This document shows positions 1-6,963 of a stretch of 35,962 bases of DNA, in pieces. The DNA lies in the NCBI GenBank assembly GCA_902812395.1, contig CADDZO010000009.1, forward strand, positions 1-35,962, in the 5' to 3' direction. The first letter of the stretch is position 1. Each line of letters opens with the position of its first letter. The notes under the pieces were generated by a model, which saw nothing but the letters and a program-made list of their open reading frames with translations, made no database searches and was not told the origin of the DNA. The translations under genes were made by a program, and so were the position numbers. The DNA is from a bacterium. GTDB lineage: Bacteria > Chloroflexota > Dormibacteria > Dormibacterales > Dormibacteraceae.

Positions 1-882
1 AGGCGTTGGCGGGCAAGATCGCGGAAGGAAAGGCCAGGATCCTCTCTGCCACCGTGTCGCGGACCGCCCAGCGGTGGTTCGTGTCTTTCGCCGTGGAGGT
101 TGAGCGTGAGGTCCCGGATCATCATCGGCGGCCCCAGACGGCGGTGGGCATCGATCTGGGGGTCTCGGCCCTGATCACGGCGGTGGACCATCGGGGTCGG
201 GTGATCCGGTTCCCCGGTCCCAAGCCGCTGAAGGCTGCGCTGCGGCGCCTCCGCCGAGCCTCGCGCGCCCATTCCGCAAAAAGACCGGCTCAGCCAACCG
301 CAGGAAGAGCGCGCGGCGGCTGGCGCGCATCCATGCCCGGATCGCCAACTGCCGTCTCGATGCCGTGCACAAGGCCACGACCTGGCTGGCTGCTCGATAT
401 GAGACGGTGGTGGTCGAGGACCTGAACGTGGCCGGGATGCTCTGTAACCGAAGACTGGCCCGGAGCGGACCAGTCCTTCGGGACCGTGCGGCACCAGCTC
501 GGCTCCAAGACCGTCTGGCGCGGCGGACGGCTGTTGGTTGCCGAGCGGTTCTTCCCCAGCTCCAAGACGTGCTCTGGCTGCGGGACGGTGAAAGCCAAGG
601 CTGGCCGAGCGCATCTTCCGCTGCGAGGGCTGCGGCCTGGTCATCGACCGGGACGTGAACGCTGCGAAGAACCTACTCGCGCTCGCCGTCAGTGGCAGAG
701 GGGCCTGTGGAGCCGAGGTAAGACCCAGCCGTGCTGGGCACACGGCGATGAAGCAGGAGGGGACCCCACGAAGCAGGCTTCGTGGGGAGCCCAAGCAGGA
801 ACCCGGCGCCGTGCAAGCGGATAAGACCGGGACCGCCACCGGGCAACCGGTGGCTGCGGGTCGGCTGGCTAATGCTCACTGA
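1..882 (+). pseudogene. tnpB: Decayed TnpB (IS200/IS605 family), copy 1
   Basis: Relic of the RuvC-like RNA-guided nuclease of IS200/IS605 elements; its 5' part lies left of the window. Read across frames it keeps the RuvC-I motif GIDLGV (about 147-164), the RuvC-II motif VVVEDLN (about 402-428), the zinc-ribbon pair CSGCG (571-585) and CEGCG, and the RuvC-III motif DRDVNAAKN (646-672). The frame breaks three times: near 275-285; near 465, where five bases are missing relative to the second copy at 6066; and at about 600, where one extra g separates the two halves of the zinc ribbon. The last break is shared exactly with the second copy. The final frame ends in TGA at 880-882. No TnpA is visible. 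The protein cannot be made in one piece, so it is non-functional unless recoded. Identification as TnpB is secure. Confidence 0.9.
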
Positions 883-894
883 TCCGCAACGGAG
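720..894 (+). ncRNA. Putative omega-RNA-like right end of TnpB copy 1
   Basis: The tnpB 3' tail and right end carry three successive hairpins: CCCAGC/GCTGGG at 724-738, a perfect 10-bp stem CCCCACGAAG with a four-base loop at 764-787, and an 8-bp stem GCCACCGG closed by a GCAA loop at 835-854. GCAA is a GNRA tetraloop, a typical RNA feature. All three recur in copy 2 at about the same spacing, and the third keeps pairing through a compensatory change. Similarity between copies ends near 894, which I take as the element's right end. In IS200/IS605 elements the guide RNA scaffold overlaps the tnpB 3' end and right end, so an omega-RNA relic is likely; alternatively these are only DNA hairpins for the transposase. 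Confidence 0.45.
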
Positions 895-936
895 TTGAAA
901 GCGGTGCGGCGCCGTCCTCGTGGCCGTGGAGCCGCC

Positions 937-1470
937 TCAGCTAACGCGTTCTTCTGCGATGCCGAGCCGGCGGGCCAGTCGCCGTAGCTCCCGGTCGGTT
1001 CGGTCGAGCCGGTAGAGGACCTGAAGCATCACCTCGTCCTGTGCCTCGAGATGGCTCATCAGCGCCTTCATCTCCTCTTCGTCCTTGACCTGCTGCTCGT
1101 AGTCCTGCTGGGCCTTGAGTCGGTCGCGGAGGGAAGCGCGGTTCAGCGCCATGAGGAGGAGTGAGGCCCAGATCGAGCACTCGAAGGTGAGGGCTAGGTT
1201 GAGGAGCAGGAATGGATAGGGATCCCAGTGGTGGAACTGGGCGGCCACGTTGAGGGCCAGCCAGGCCGCCATCAGCGCCGCCTGGATCGCCAGGAAGGTC
1301 CAGCTGCCGACCATGCGGCCCAGATCCTCGGCCACCCGCTGGGCGGGACCGAGGTGGCGGTCGGCCTCGCGATTGAGGTCGCGGACCGGAGGATGCTCGT
1401 GCTGGTGCCTGACCAGGGAGCGGGCGATGTCGTCAATCTCTCGTGCTATGGCCATTGTCGTGGCTCTCAT
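937..1470 (-). CDS. DUF1003 membrane protein
   Basis: A 177-residue protein matching DUF1003 in layout: a charged N-terminus with the R.AD element (DLNREADRHLGP), a GSW.F entry into the first membrane helix (about residues 55-77), the DPYPFLLLNL signature leading into the second helix (about 83-108), then LNRASLRDRLKAQQDYE, which matches the family's NR..kDR....D element, and a coiled, acidic/basic C-terminus to the end. The family is widespread, inner-membrane and of unknown biochemical role. The ATG at 1470 is preceded directly by GGAGGG, too close for normal use; the ATG at 1455 (MAIAREID) is a credible alternative. It is monocistronic, reads toward the TnpB relic, and has IS debris directly upstream. 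Family call is firm, function unknown. Confidence 0.85.
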   Translation of the reverse strand: MRATTMAIAREIDDIARSLVRHQHEHPPVRDLNREADRHLGPAQRVAEDLGRMVGSWTFLAIQAALMAAWLALNVAAQFHHWDPYPFLLLNLALTFECSIWASLLLMALNRASLRDRLKAQQDYEQQVKDEEEMKALMSHLEAQDEVMLQVLYRLDRTDRELRRLARRLGIAEERVS

Positions 1471-1976
1471 CCCTCCGTCTCAAGCCTTGCTGCCGGGCGG
1501 TGGAGTGTCCGGGAGCAGTATGGCGCCCAGGTCCAGCGTCTGGCAGTGGGTGGCGACCGGACAGGGCTGGGGCGGCGCGAACGAAGCCTTTTCCTGTTGG
1601 GCTGTCGCCGGCCTCCCTCTGGCGAGATGTGCGTGTTGGCCGCGCCGAGGTCGGGCCACGCGGCAGACCCGAGGCCCGACGTCCTGCGTGGAACTCACGC
1701 GGCTTCGGGGGTCGTGCCCTGGAGCAAGAGCGGGTCGCCCGCAGAAGAAGGGGACAGCCCCAGCCGAGGTCCCCGGCTGTTGTAGCGCATGCGCAAGCGT
1801 GTGGCGAGAGCCGAGGAGAGGCGGCGGTGGTTCTCCTCAGAACCCCCGGCCTTTTAGCCGTGGGGAGGTTCAGGGTATCGTCTTCTGCCGATGGCCCTGG
1901 CCCGTTCGCTCCCGGGAGCGGTAGGTTGGTCTGCGCCCGGGAGTGCTCAGGTGATCGGCTGCTGAGCCGGTCAACC
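1471..1976. other. Gene-free interval with IS debris
   Basis: About 500 bases between the divergent DUF1003 and AraC starts. No protein family is recognisable in any frame. The central part, 1703-1873, is an IS right-end repeat (separate entry). A TAGGTT box at 1922-1927 could serve the AraC gene but has no clear -35 partner. Confidence 0.5.
1703..1873 (+). repeat. IS200/IS605-type right-end repeat R1, copy a
   Basis: About 171 bases strongly similar to 30927-31098, including a block of roughly 45 identical bases beginning AGCGCATGCGCAAGCG. It ends in a hairpin (1840-1871): GAAC plus CCCCCGGC pair with GCCG-t-GGGG and GTTC around a short T-rich loop, a structure typical of subterminal palindromes at IS200/IS605 right ends. 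Similarity to the other copy stops just after GGTTCAG. No tnpB or tnpA reading frame accompanies it, so this is either a solo right end or a miniature derivative. Confidence 0.7.
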
Positions 1977-2387
1977 GTGAGCCGAGCCCGGGAGGAACGC
2001 AACCGGCGCATGCTCCGTGCGCGGGACGCGATGGACCTGGCCTATGCCAGGCCGCTCGACCTTGCTGCGCTGGCACGGATTGCGCACGTCTCCCAGGCCC
2101 ACTTCTGCCGAACGTTCCGAGCCACGTTCGGCGAGACTCCTCACCGCTATCTGCAACGCAGGCGGGTGGAGCGGGCGATGTTCTTCCTGCGGGAGACGGA
2201 CCGTCGGGTGACCGAGATCTGCCTGGACGTCGGGTTCGCAAGTCCGGGCACGTTCACGCGGACGTTCCGCGCCATCGTGGGTCAGACGCCGACTGAGTAC
2301 CGACGTCGGGCCGATGTCCGGGCTGCGCCCACGTGCCTGACGATGGCCTGGATGCGACCCAGCAGTTTTGGAGCAGCGGGCCTTTAG
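1977..2387 (+). CDS. Short AraC-family transcriptional regulator
   Basis: A 136-residue protein made almost entirely of the AraC/XylS DNA-binding domain. The first helix-turn-helix is in DLAALARIAHVSQAHFCRTF (about residues 30-50), followed by the typical FGETPHRYLQRRRVERA linker helix, and the second in VTEICLDVGFASPGTFTRTF with the closing G.TPTEYRR motif. There is no separate ligand-binding domain. The frame is open far upstream, but the family begins around EERNRRMLRARD, so I chose GTG 1977; ATG 2010 with GGAGG at 1991-1995 is an alternative. The VOC gene follows after 21 bases; AraC-like regulator plus VOC protein is a common pair, and the regulator plausibly controls it. Confidence 0.85.
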   Translation: MSRAREERNRRMLRARDAMDLAYARPLDLAALARIAHVSQAHFCRTFRATFGETPHRYLQRRRVERAMFFLRETDRRVTEICLDVGFASPGTFTRTFRAIVGQTPTEYRRRADVRAAPTCLTMAWMRPSSFGAAGL

Positions 2388-2396
2388 GGGCGAACA

Positions 2397-2402
2397 TAGC
2401 AT
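2397..2402 (+). promoter_or_regulatory. Candidate -10 box of a leaderless VOC transcript
   Basis: TAGCAT lies exactly six bases before the ATG at 2409, the spacing at which transcription would begin on the start codon. There is no Shine-Dalgarno sequence in between and no obvious -35 box. The same arrangement recurs at other starts in this window. Confidence 0.4.
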
Positions 2403-2408
2403 AGGGCC

Positions 2409-2846
2409 ATGCTCACCATCACGCATTCGAAGCTGTTCGTGCTGGATCAGGACCAGGCCCTCGACTTCTACGTCGGCAAGCTGGGATTCGTGGTGACGAT
2501 GGATGTCGATCTCGGGGGCGGCCGCTGGCTCACGGTGGCAGCTCCGGATGACCCTGACCACCACGTGTACCTGGAACGGCCGGGACCTCCTGCCATGGAC
2601 GAGGCGACCGCGGCACTGGTGCGTGATCTGTTGACCAGAGGGGGGCTCAGCTTCGGTATCGCTCTGGAGACCGATGATTGTCGCAAGCTCTACGAGACTT
2701 GGCGGGAGCGGGGGGTTGAGTTTACGCAGGAGCCGCTGGAGCACTCATACGGAATCGACTGTGGAGTCCGTGACCCCTTCGGGAATCAGATCCGGATCCT
2801 GCAGCCGGCACACCGCCGCTCACGAGTATCGGCCACGTCGAGCTGA
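2409..2846 (+). CDS. VOC (glyoxalase/bleomycin-resistance/dioxygenase) family protein
   Basis: A 145-residue protein with the two beta-alpha-beta-beta-beta units of the vicinal-oxygen-chelate fold. The first unit contains LFVLDQDQALDFYVGKLGF (residues about 9-27) and ends in the HHVYLERPG strand; the second contains IALETDDCRKLYETWRERGV and the closing GVRDPFGNQIRILQP, the classic C-terminal signature. Members bind a divalent metal and act on small molecules as lyases, dioxygenases or antibiotic-binding proteins; substrate cannot be told from sequence. It lies 21 bases after the AraC gene and also has its own candidate -10 box. Confidence 0.88.
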   Translation: MLTITHSKLFVLDQDQALDFYVGKLGFVVTMDVDLGGGRWLTVAAPDDPDHHVYLERPGPPAMDEATAALVRDLLTRGGLSFGIALETDDCRKLYETWRERGVEFTQEPLEHSYGIDCGVRDPFGNQIRILQPAHRRSRVSATSS

Positions 2847-3452
2847 TGTCGTGGACCTGCCTGGGCTGTCGGCCAGCGGTGCAGAATCCGCCCACGCCTG
2901 GGGCGGTGGTCCTCTTCGCCTTCTCCGGCGGGGAGCCGTCTGCCCGACGGAGAGCGGGGATAGCCCGACGGGATTTGGTCGCCGTACGGCGGTGGCGGCT
3001 TGTGAAGGAGCGGACCGTCGCCATCGACCCGCTGGTGGAGGCGCGCCTGGCGTCCGACCGCGATGGCGACAGGGCCTGCGTGCGGTTGCGCTTCTTCTCC
3101 GCGTTCCAGAGGGGCGAAGGTCGACTCCCGAGAACCGCTTCTTCTCGGCCTGGTACCGCCCCGGACACTTGGCCAGGCCCCGTTCCAGGCGTAGCGGTCC
3201 CCCCGACGTGGGGACGGAGCCTCCGCTCTTGGGCCACCGTGGGGTCGAGGGCGACCGGTACGCCTGGCGCAGCTCCTCCCGGTCGGCCCAGCCATCCTCT
3301 GGCAAAGGGATGCAATGGCCGGCCGCGTCTGCGGTCCAGCTCGCGGGATCCAGGGAGCGGGCCCTCAGGGCTGCACGCCCCGGGCGTTCGTGCTGCCGCG
3401 AACCGGCGTCTTCATCCCTCCCAGGACAGGTGAGCCTGGGTGCACGTGGGCC
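2847..3452. other. Gene-free interval
   Basis: About 600 bases between the VOC gene and the 3' end of the AlkA-like relic. Open frames exist on both strands because of the GC content, but none resembles a known family or shows conserved motif structure. I see no tRNA, terminator or clear repeat. It may be old decayed sequence. Confidence 0.4.
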
Positions 3453-3890
3453 TCAGGGGTCGACCCAGCTCCTGGTCAGATACAGCCGGAAGGCAAGCCC
3501 GTCATAACGTCCTAATCGGCGGAAGTGCCCCTGGATGCCCTGCTCGGATGTCTGGCGCCCTCTCAGCCTGGCATACGTTAGCCTGGTCCACGAGTCCAGG
3601 ATCAGCTTCCCGTACCGGCCCAGAGAGAGACCAGCATCACGTGCGCCGCCGCGTACGGGCCAACGCCGGGCAGGGCGGGCAAGCGTTTCTCCACCTCGGC
3701 GTCGGGCATGTCCGAATCGGTGAGCTGCTCCAGATCGATGCTTCCCTCTGCCACTCCCGTTGCCAGCCGCACGAGGTAGGGGCCCCTGTAGCCGCGCGCG
3801 CGACATCCCGGAGAACTCGGTGCCAGCGGCAGCCATTGCCGCCGGGGCGGGAAAGGCGCGGCCGCCACGTGACACCCGAGGCGCTCGACC
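3453..3890 (-). pseudogene. Decayed AlkA-like DNA-3-methyladenine glycosylase (HhH-GPD)
   Basis: On the minus strand, three frames join into the C-terminal part of an HhH-GPD base-excision glycosylase: GRAFPAPAAMA, then ARGYRGPYLVRLA, the helix-hairpin-helix LPALPGVGPYAAAHVML, then GRYGKLILDSWTR containing the catalytic aspartate, and FRRLGRYDGLAFRLYLTRSW before the TGA at 3453-3455. Breaks lie near 3800 and near 3620; the latter sits in a TC-dinucleotide run and looks like a two-base slip. The N-terminal half is not recognisable upstream of about 3890. The active-site helix is split from the aspartate, so the gene is dead unless the breaks are sequencing errors. Confidence 0.75.
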
Positions 3891-4198
3891 GAGGTGACGG
3901 ATCCTGCGGCGGAGCGAGGGGAGGTCGAAACCCGATCCTGGATCCTCGGTCTTTTCTCATTTCTCATTCTCAGGCAGGACCCGGGTGGCTCGATCGCCCC
4001 CGCGTTGGGAAACCTTGCTCGGTGATGGGACGGCGGATCGTGCAGGCTTCTGCGCCATCGCGAAGGAACGGTTGCGGTCGAACGGAAGCGCCATCGGGTC
4101 TATGGTACATGTGTTCGACAACGGGCTGGAGCAGATGGTCGGAGGCACGAGTGGTGACGTATATTGACCGTCGAGGGAGCGCGGTGGAGGCCGAACTC
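3891..4198. other. Gene-free interval upstream of the TfoX-C gene
   Basis: About 300 bases without a recognisable gene. It contains a short imperfect tandem of TCTCATT units at about 3955-3972 and a TATATT box at about 4159-4164 that could be a -10 element for the TfoX-C gene, although no good -35 box precedes it. Confidence 0.35.
4186..4190 (+). promoter_or_regulatory. Ribosome binding site that sets the TfoX-C start
   Basis: GGAGG lies eight bases before the ATG at 4199. The reading frame is open for hundreds of bases upstream, so this site decides the start. Confidence 0.65.
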
Positions 4199-4495
4199 AT
4201 GGCGGAGCGGGGGAGGCCAGAGGGCGCTGGCGCCTCGGACAGCCTGGAGGCCTTGAAGAACCTTGGCCCGCTGTCGGCGGCGAGGTTGCGTTCGGTTGGC
4301 ATCAACAGTCCGGAGGAGCTGCGGGAGGTGGGAGCGGTACGTGCGTATCTGAAGCTGAAGCGGGCCTACCCCTATGAGACCACGGTCATTGCTCTCTACG
4401 CGCTCGAGGGTGCGATCACCGACACCCGCTGGTACGCGCTTCCTGACGAGACCAAGGCGAGGCTGCGCAAGCAGGTCGTGCTCTGGCGGGGCTGA
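4199..4495 (+). CDS. Stand-alone TfoX C-terminal-domain protein
   Basis: A 98-residue protein matching the TfoX C-terminal domain: LKNLGPLSAARLRSVGI (about residues 19-35) and SPEELREVGAVRAYLKLK form the helix-hairpin-helix-like core, and LYALEGAITDTRWYALPDETKARLRKQV gives the family's closing gAl.g..W..lp...k..L element. In Gammaproteobacteria TfoX regulates competence, but single-domain versions are common elsewhere and have no assigned role. The start follows a good ribosome binding site. It is 35 bases ahead of thiO on the same strand and could be co-transcribed with it. Confidence 0.8.
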   Translation: MAERGRPEGAGASDSLEALKNLGPLSAARLRSVGINSPEELREVGAVRAYLKLKRAYPYETTVIALYALEGAITDTRWYALPDETKARLRKQVVLWRG

Positions 4496-4530
4496 GGCCC
4501 AGCCTCCCCCTGGTGAAACAATGTTGGGGG

Positions 4531-5544
4531 ATGGCAGCCATCGCTGTGATCGGTGGCGGAGTGATCGGCTGTGCCGTGGCCGAGCGACTCAGTCGGGAAC
4601 GGCGGCACCGCGTCGTCCTCCTGGAGCGGGACGTGGTCGGTTCGCACGCGTCGGGAGCGGCGGCCGGCCTGCTCGCACCCCATAGCGAGCATCTTGGCGA
4701 TGACACCCCTGGCGGTGCCAGCCTCGCTCTCTATCCGGAGCTGGTCGCCCGGGTGGAGCGCTGCGGCATTGGGGTGGAGTTCCGTACCCAGGAGACGTTG
4801 GCGCTGGCACTCAGCGTCGAGGAGGAGCGGGTGCTCCGCCAATCGTCAGCTTCGTGGTTGGACGCGGCCGACGCCTGCCAACGGGAGCCCGAGGTGAGCC
4901 CATCCATTCTCGGTGCGGCCGTCTACGAGGAGGCCCAGGTCACGCCGATCCGGCTTGTCCATGCCCTGGCCCGAACCGCGGTGCGGCAGGGCGCCGAGAT
5001 CAGAGAGGGCACGCCGGTGTGGGGGCTGTCGGTCCACGCTGATCTGGTCGGATCCGTCCAGGTCCCCGGCGATTCAGTCCAAGCCGACTGGGTGGTGCTG
5101 GCAGCGGGGCCCTGGAGCTCTGGGTTGGCCGCGCCCCTGGGCGTCACCCTCGATGTTCGCCCCAGCCGTGGCCAGCTGGTGACGCTCCGCCCGGTTCGCG
5201 CCTGCCTCAGCCGGGTCGTGGTCTGGCGCGGTTGCTACCTGGTGCCCAAGCCGGACGGCACGATCGTGGCCGGAAGCACCGAGGAGGAGGTCGGGTTCGA
5301 TCCTCGGCCGACGGCGGAGGGCGTCGGCGGTCTGCTCCGGTTCGCCGCCCGAGCGGTACCCGTTCTGGGGTCGGCCACCGTGGAGCGGGTCTGGGCGGCC
5401 CTCCGGCCGGCGACACCCGACGGTCGCCCGGTGGTCGGGCCCGCCCCCGGAATTTCCAACCTGCTCCTGGCCACCGGCCACAACCGCAACGGCATCCTGC
5501 TCGCGCCCCTGACTGCCGAGCTGGTGGCGAGGGCCATACCATGA
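4531..5544 (+). CDS. thiO: Glycine oxidase ThiO-like FAD-dependent oxidoreductase
   Basis: A 337-residue D-amino-acid-oxidase-type flavoprotein. The N-terminal dinucleotide-binding motif is VIGGGVIGCAVAERL followed by the acidic LLERD; a second FAD contact region is VVLAAGPWSSGLA; the C-terminus has WAALRPATPDGRPVVGP and ATGHNRNGILLAPLTAELVA, the signature shared by ThiO enzymes. ThiO oxidises glycine to the imine used to build the thiazole of thiamin. No thiS, thiG or thiE lies nearby, so sarcosine or another amine as substrate remains possible. ATG 4531 is chosen by homology; an in-frame GTG at 4513 exists. The next gene overlaps by ATGA, implying translational coupling. Confidence 0.82.
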   Translation: MAAIAVIGGGVIGCAVAERLSRERRHRVVLLERDVVGSHASGAAAGLLAPHSEHLGDDTPGGASLALYPELVARVERCGIGVEFRTQETLALALSVEEERVLRQSSASWLDAADACQREPEVSPSILGAAVYEEAQVTPIRLVHALARTAVRQGAEIREGTPVWGLSVHADLVGSVQVPGDSVQADWVVLAAGPWSSGLAAPLGVTLDVRPSRGQLVTLRPVRACLSRVVVWRGCYLVPKPDGTIVAGSTEEEVGFDPRPTAEGVGGLLRFAARAVPVLGSATVERVWAALRPATPDGRPVVGPAPGISNLLLATGHNRNGILLAPLTAELVARAIP

Positions 5545-5822
5545 CCGCCGTGGTGGAGGTGGAGGCAACGCCGTACGACGACGGCTGGCAGTGCTCGGTC
5601 GAGGTTGTGGAGGGCCTCGATCGGACCCATCGCCTGGTTCGCCTGGGTCGTGACGATCTGGAGCGCTGGGGAAGGTCGGGTGAAGGGCCAGAGGGCTTGG
5701 TTCGTCGTTCCTTCCAGTTGTTGCTGGCCCGCGAACCCGCGGGCCAGATCCTCCGCAGCTTCGATCTGCCCGTGATCCAGCGGTACTTCCCGGAATTCGA
5801 CCGGGAGATCCGTACGCCATGA
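5541..5822 (+). CDS. Conserved hypothetical protein, thiO operon
   Basis: A 93-residue soluble protein whose ATG overlaps the thiO stop (ATGA). It begins with a beta-rich stretch (VEVEATPYDDGWQCSVEVVEG), has a charged middle, and a conserved-looking C-terminal half: PEGLVRRSFQLLLAREPAGQILRSFDLPVI followed by RYFPEFDREI. I recognise this pattern from small uncharacterised proteins in actinobacterial and related genomes, but no function is known to me. No signal peptide, membrane helix or metal motif is visible. Its tight coupling on both sides (it overlaps the next gene by four bases as well) supports real translation. Confidence 0.7.
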   Translation: MTAVVEVEATPYDDGWQCSVEVVEGLDRTHRLVRLGRDDLERWGRSGEGPEGLVRRSFQLLLAREPAGQILRSFDLPVIQRYFPEFDREIRTP

Positions 5823-6004
5823 AGGTTCCCGTCCCCTGCTTCGAGTGCGGCACCTTCACCATGGTCATGGACCTGACGAAGGACCACCAGCACATCGCCT
5901 GCGAGCGCTGCGAGCGGGTGTGGTGCGCGGTTTGCCTGGGTCGGTTCGAGGTGAAGATCTCGGAGGAGTGGCTCAAGCGCCAGCGGGTGGCGCATCTGAA
6001 CTGA
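5819..6004 (+). CDS. Small zinc-ribbon-like protein
   Basis: A 61-residue protein starting in an ATGA overlap with the preceding gene. It carries three CxxC pairs or near pairs: CFEC at residues 7-10, CERC at about 28-31, and CAVC at about 36-39, with a conserved-looking WCAVCLGRFEVKI stretch and a basic end. The cysteine spacing suggests one zinc ribbon or a compact two-site zinc fold, probably for protein or nucleic-acid contact. It is the last gene of the thiO group; sixty bases later the second TnpB relic begins. The function is unknown. Confidence 0.65.
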   Translation: MKVPVPCFECGTFTMVMDLTKDHQHIACERCERVWCAVCLGRFEVKISEEWLKRQRVAHLN

Positions 6005-6065
6005 TCTGCCGGACTGGAGGGATCTGAGGGGCCGTTGGTCGCGCGCTGCTCGGGGCGGCGCAGCC

Positions 6066-6788
6066 TTGGACGTGACTGCTGCAGGTGACGCCGACCGGGC
6101 GTGCGAGTGGCAGTACCTGGTCGGTGAGGTCCCGGAACGCCATCGGCGGCCCCAGACGGCGGTGGGCATCGATCTTGGGGTCTCTTCCCTGATCACGGCG
6201 GTGGACCACCAAGGCAAGGTGATACGGTTTCCCGGTCCCAGACCTCTTCGGGCTGCGCTGCGGCGCCTACGTCGCGCCTCGGGCGCCCATTCCCGCAAGC
6301 AGAAGAGGACCTGAACCTGGCCGGGATGGTCCGCAACCGGAGATTGGCCAGAAGCCTGGCCGACCAGTCCTTCGGGACCATACGGCACCAGCTCGGCTAC
6401 AAGACCGTCTGGGGCGGCGGTCGGCGAATGGTTGCCGAGCGGTTCTTCACCAGCTCCAAGACATGCTCTGGCTGCGGGGCGGTGAACGCCAAGGCTGGCC
6501 GAACGCGTCTTTCGCTGCGAGGGCTGTGGCTTGGTCATCGACGGGGACGTGAACGCCGCGAAGAACCTGCTAGCGCTCGCCGTCAGTGGCAGAGGGGCCT
6601 GTGGAGCCGAGATAAGGCCCACCACTGCTGGGCGTGCGGCGATGAAGCAGGAGGGGACCCCACGAAGCAGGCTTCGTGGGGACCCCAAGCAGGGACCCGG
6701 CGCCGCACACGCGGGTAAGACCGGGACCGCCGCCGGGCAACCGGCGGCTCCGGGTCGACTGACTCATGCTCACTGGCCGGCAATGGAG
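6066..6788 (+). pseudogene. tnpB: Decayed TnpB (IS200/IS605 family), copy 2
   Basis: A second, shorter relic of the element at 1-894. It keeps HRRPQTAVGIDLGVSSLITAVD (RuvC-I), then loses about 140 bases relative to copy 1, so that the RuvC-I half runs into EDLNLAGM out of frame near 6305. The next segment holds CSGCG and breaks at about 6490 by the same extra g in GCCAAGGCTGGCC as copy 1; the last segment holds CEGCGLVIDGDVNAAKN and the tail. The N-terminus before the GEVPERH region is missing. No stop equivalent to that of copy 1 is kept. Similarity with copy 1 stops around 6788. It cannot encode a working nuclease. Confidence 0.9.
6608..6788 (+). ncRNA. Putative omega-RNA-like right end of TnpB copy 2
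   Basis: Three hairpins match those at 720-894: GCCCA/TGGGC at 6617-6633, the identical 10-bp CCCCACGAAG stem at 6658-6681, and GCCGCCGG with a GCAA loop at 6729-6748. In the last one, pair A838-T851 of copy 1 is replaced by G6732-C6745, so the pairing is preserved while the sequence changed. The sequence after 6788 (ACCATTAGGC) would be the guide position if this once specified an omega-RNA. Confidence 0.45.
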
Positions 6789-6963
6789 ACCATTAGGCAT
6801 CCGGACGCGGCAGCGACGAGGGGACCGCCTTGTGTCGTGAGGAACCGGCTGCAGCGGCCGCCATCCGGGGATGGAGCAGGTCGCGGCTCGCAGGCCACTG
6901 CGGCGCCTGGCGGTGGAGCCGACCAATCCCGAGGTGATGGGTAGTGGTGCGCGAGAGAAGGTC

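Noticed and set aside
1581-3000. Weak inverted similarity between about 1581-1640 and 2941-3000 (shared GDSPTG-like translation)
   Set aside because: Only a short stretch of roughly 14 bases aligns well; too weak to call a repeat without a search.
3955-3972. Tandem TCTCATT units
   Set aside because: Only about three imperfect units; not a CRISPR or a meaningful satellite.
3440-4198. Long upstream extension of the TfoX-C frame
   Set aside because: It overlaps the AlkA-like relic on the other strand, has no family features, and a good ribosome binding site marks ATG 4199.
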